In this document: in pieces, positions 63,950 through 64,000 of the stretch | Numbering within the stretch: the first letter of the stretch is position 1 | How the letters are laid out: the number at the start of each line of letters is the position of its first letter | NCBI GenBank assembly: GCA_963846775.1 | Contig: CAWJXB010000006.1 | Span: forward strand, 372,001 to 436,000 | Direction: 5' to 3' | DNA: 64,000 nucleotides | Source of the DNA: CAVYXA01 sp963846775 | GTDB taxonomy: Bacteria > Verrucomicrobiota > Verrucomicrobiia > Chthoniobacterales > UBA10450 | Made by a program: the position numbers and the translations under genes | The notes under the pieces: generated by a model | Told to the model about the DNA's origin: nothing | The model's database searches: none | Seen by the model: only the letters and a program-made list of their open reading frames with translations

Positions 63950-64000
63950 AAAATTAGTGGCTGCGAGTAGAGTTGGTGTCCCGCTTCAACAGATTCTGGC

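Overview
The window looks like a piece of a soil-type Verrucomicrobiota chromosome (Spartobacteria/Chthoniobacterales-like is my best guess). The reasons are the verrucomicrobial style of its degraded tyrosine integrases, a PEP-CTERM protein, beta-strand/FG-GAP surface repeats, a two-domain TreS-maltokinase, a five-helix SdhC-type succinate dehydrogenase and many short intergenic repeats. This placement is inference. No rRNA or CRISPR array was seen. Five tRNA genes were read by eye: Pro-TGG, Glu-CTC, Leu-GAG, Leu-CAA and Ser-GCT.

Layout. 1-2.4 kb: the 3' part of metH. 2.5-18.8 kb: two genomic islands almost back to back, separated by one chromosomal gene. Island 1 (2577-8758) is bounded by an identical 40-bp repeat taken from the 5' half of tRNA-Pro. 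It holds a wrecked integrase, a frameshifted beta-strand/FG-GAP surface protein and a four-gene operon that I read as a decaying Pycsar-type cyclic-nucleotide antiphage system (membrane effector intact, cyclase frameshifted). Island 2 (9470-18796) is bounded by a 22-bp repeat of the 3' end of tRNA-Glu. It holds an intact tyrosine integrase, a frameshifted excisionase-like gene, a frameshifted primase/helicase, remnants of phage structural genes, a second broken integrase and several kb of AT-rich sequence without convincing genes.

18.8-46.4 kb: mostly intact housekeeping genes. These are icd, treS-maltokinase, an ECF sigma factor, ybeY-clpS-DUF2017, ndh, a thioredoxin lipoprotein, a PEP-CTERM protein, a Tat-exported aminotransferase, sdhCAB with a four-helix-bundle gene inserted between sdhA and sdhB, a persulfide-dioxygenase/rhodanese beside a sulfite-oxidase-like enzyme, rfbB, two large polytopic glycan-type membrane proteins and a PHP phosphoesterase.

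46.5-55.3 kb: an arginine-biosynthesis cluster (argF, argD, argB, then argJ, argC, all on the minus strand). It is interrupted between argB and argJ by a duplicated argB 5' region and by three plus-strand SnoaL/DUF4440 genes. Two of these are followed by full integron-type attC sites and the third by a truncated one, so this is a small cassette array without an integrase in view.

55.4-64 kb: floA, a sigma/anti-sigma/PDZ operon, a GH26-like lipoprotein, rpoZ and a response regulator. An octamer, GATCGACA, is strongly over-represented in the window (about 36 copies by eye).
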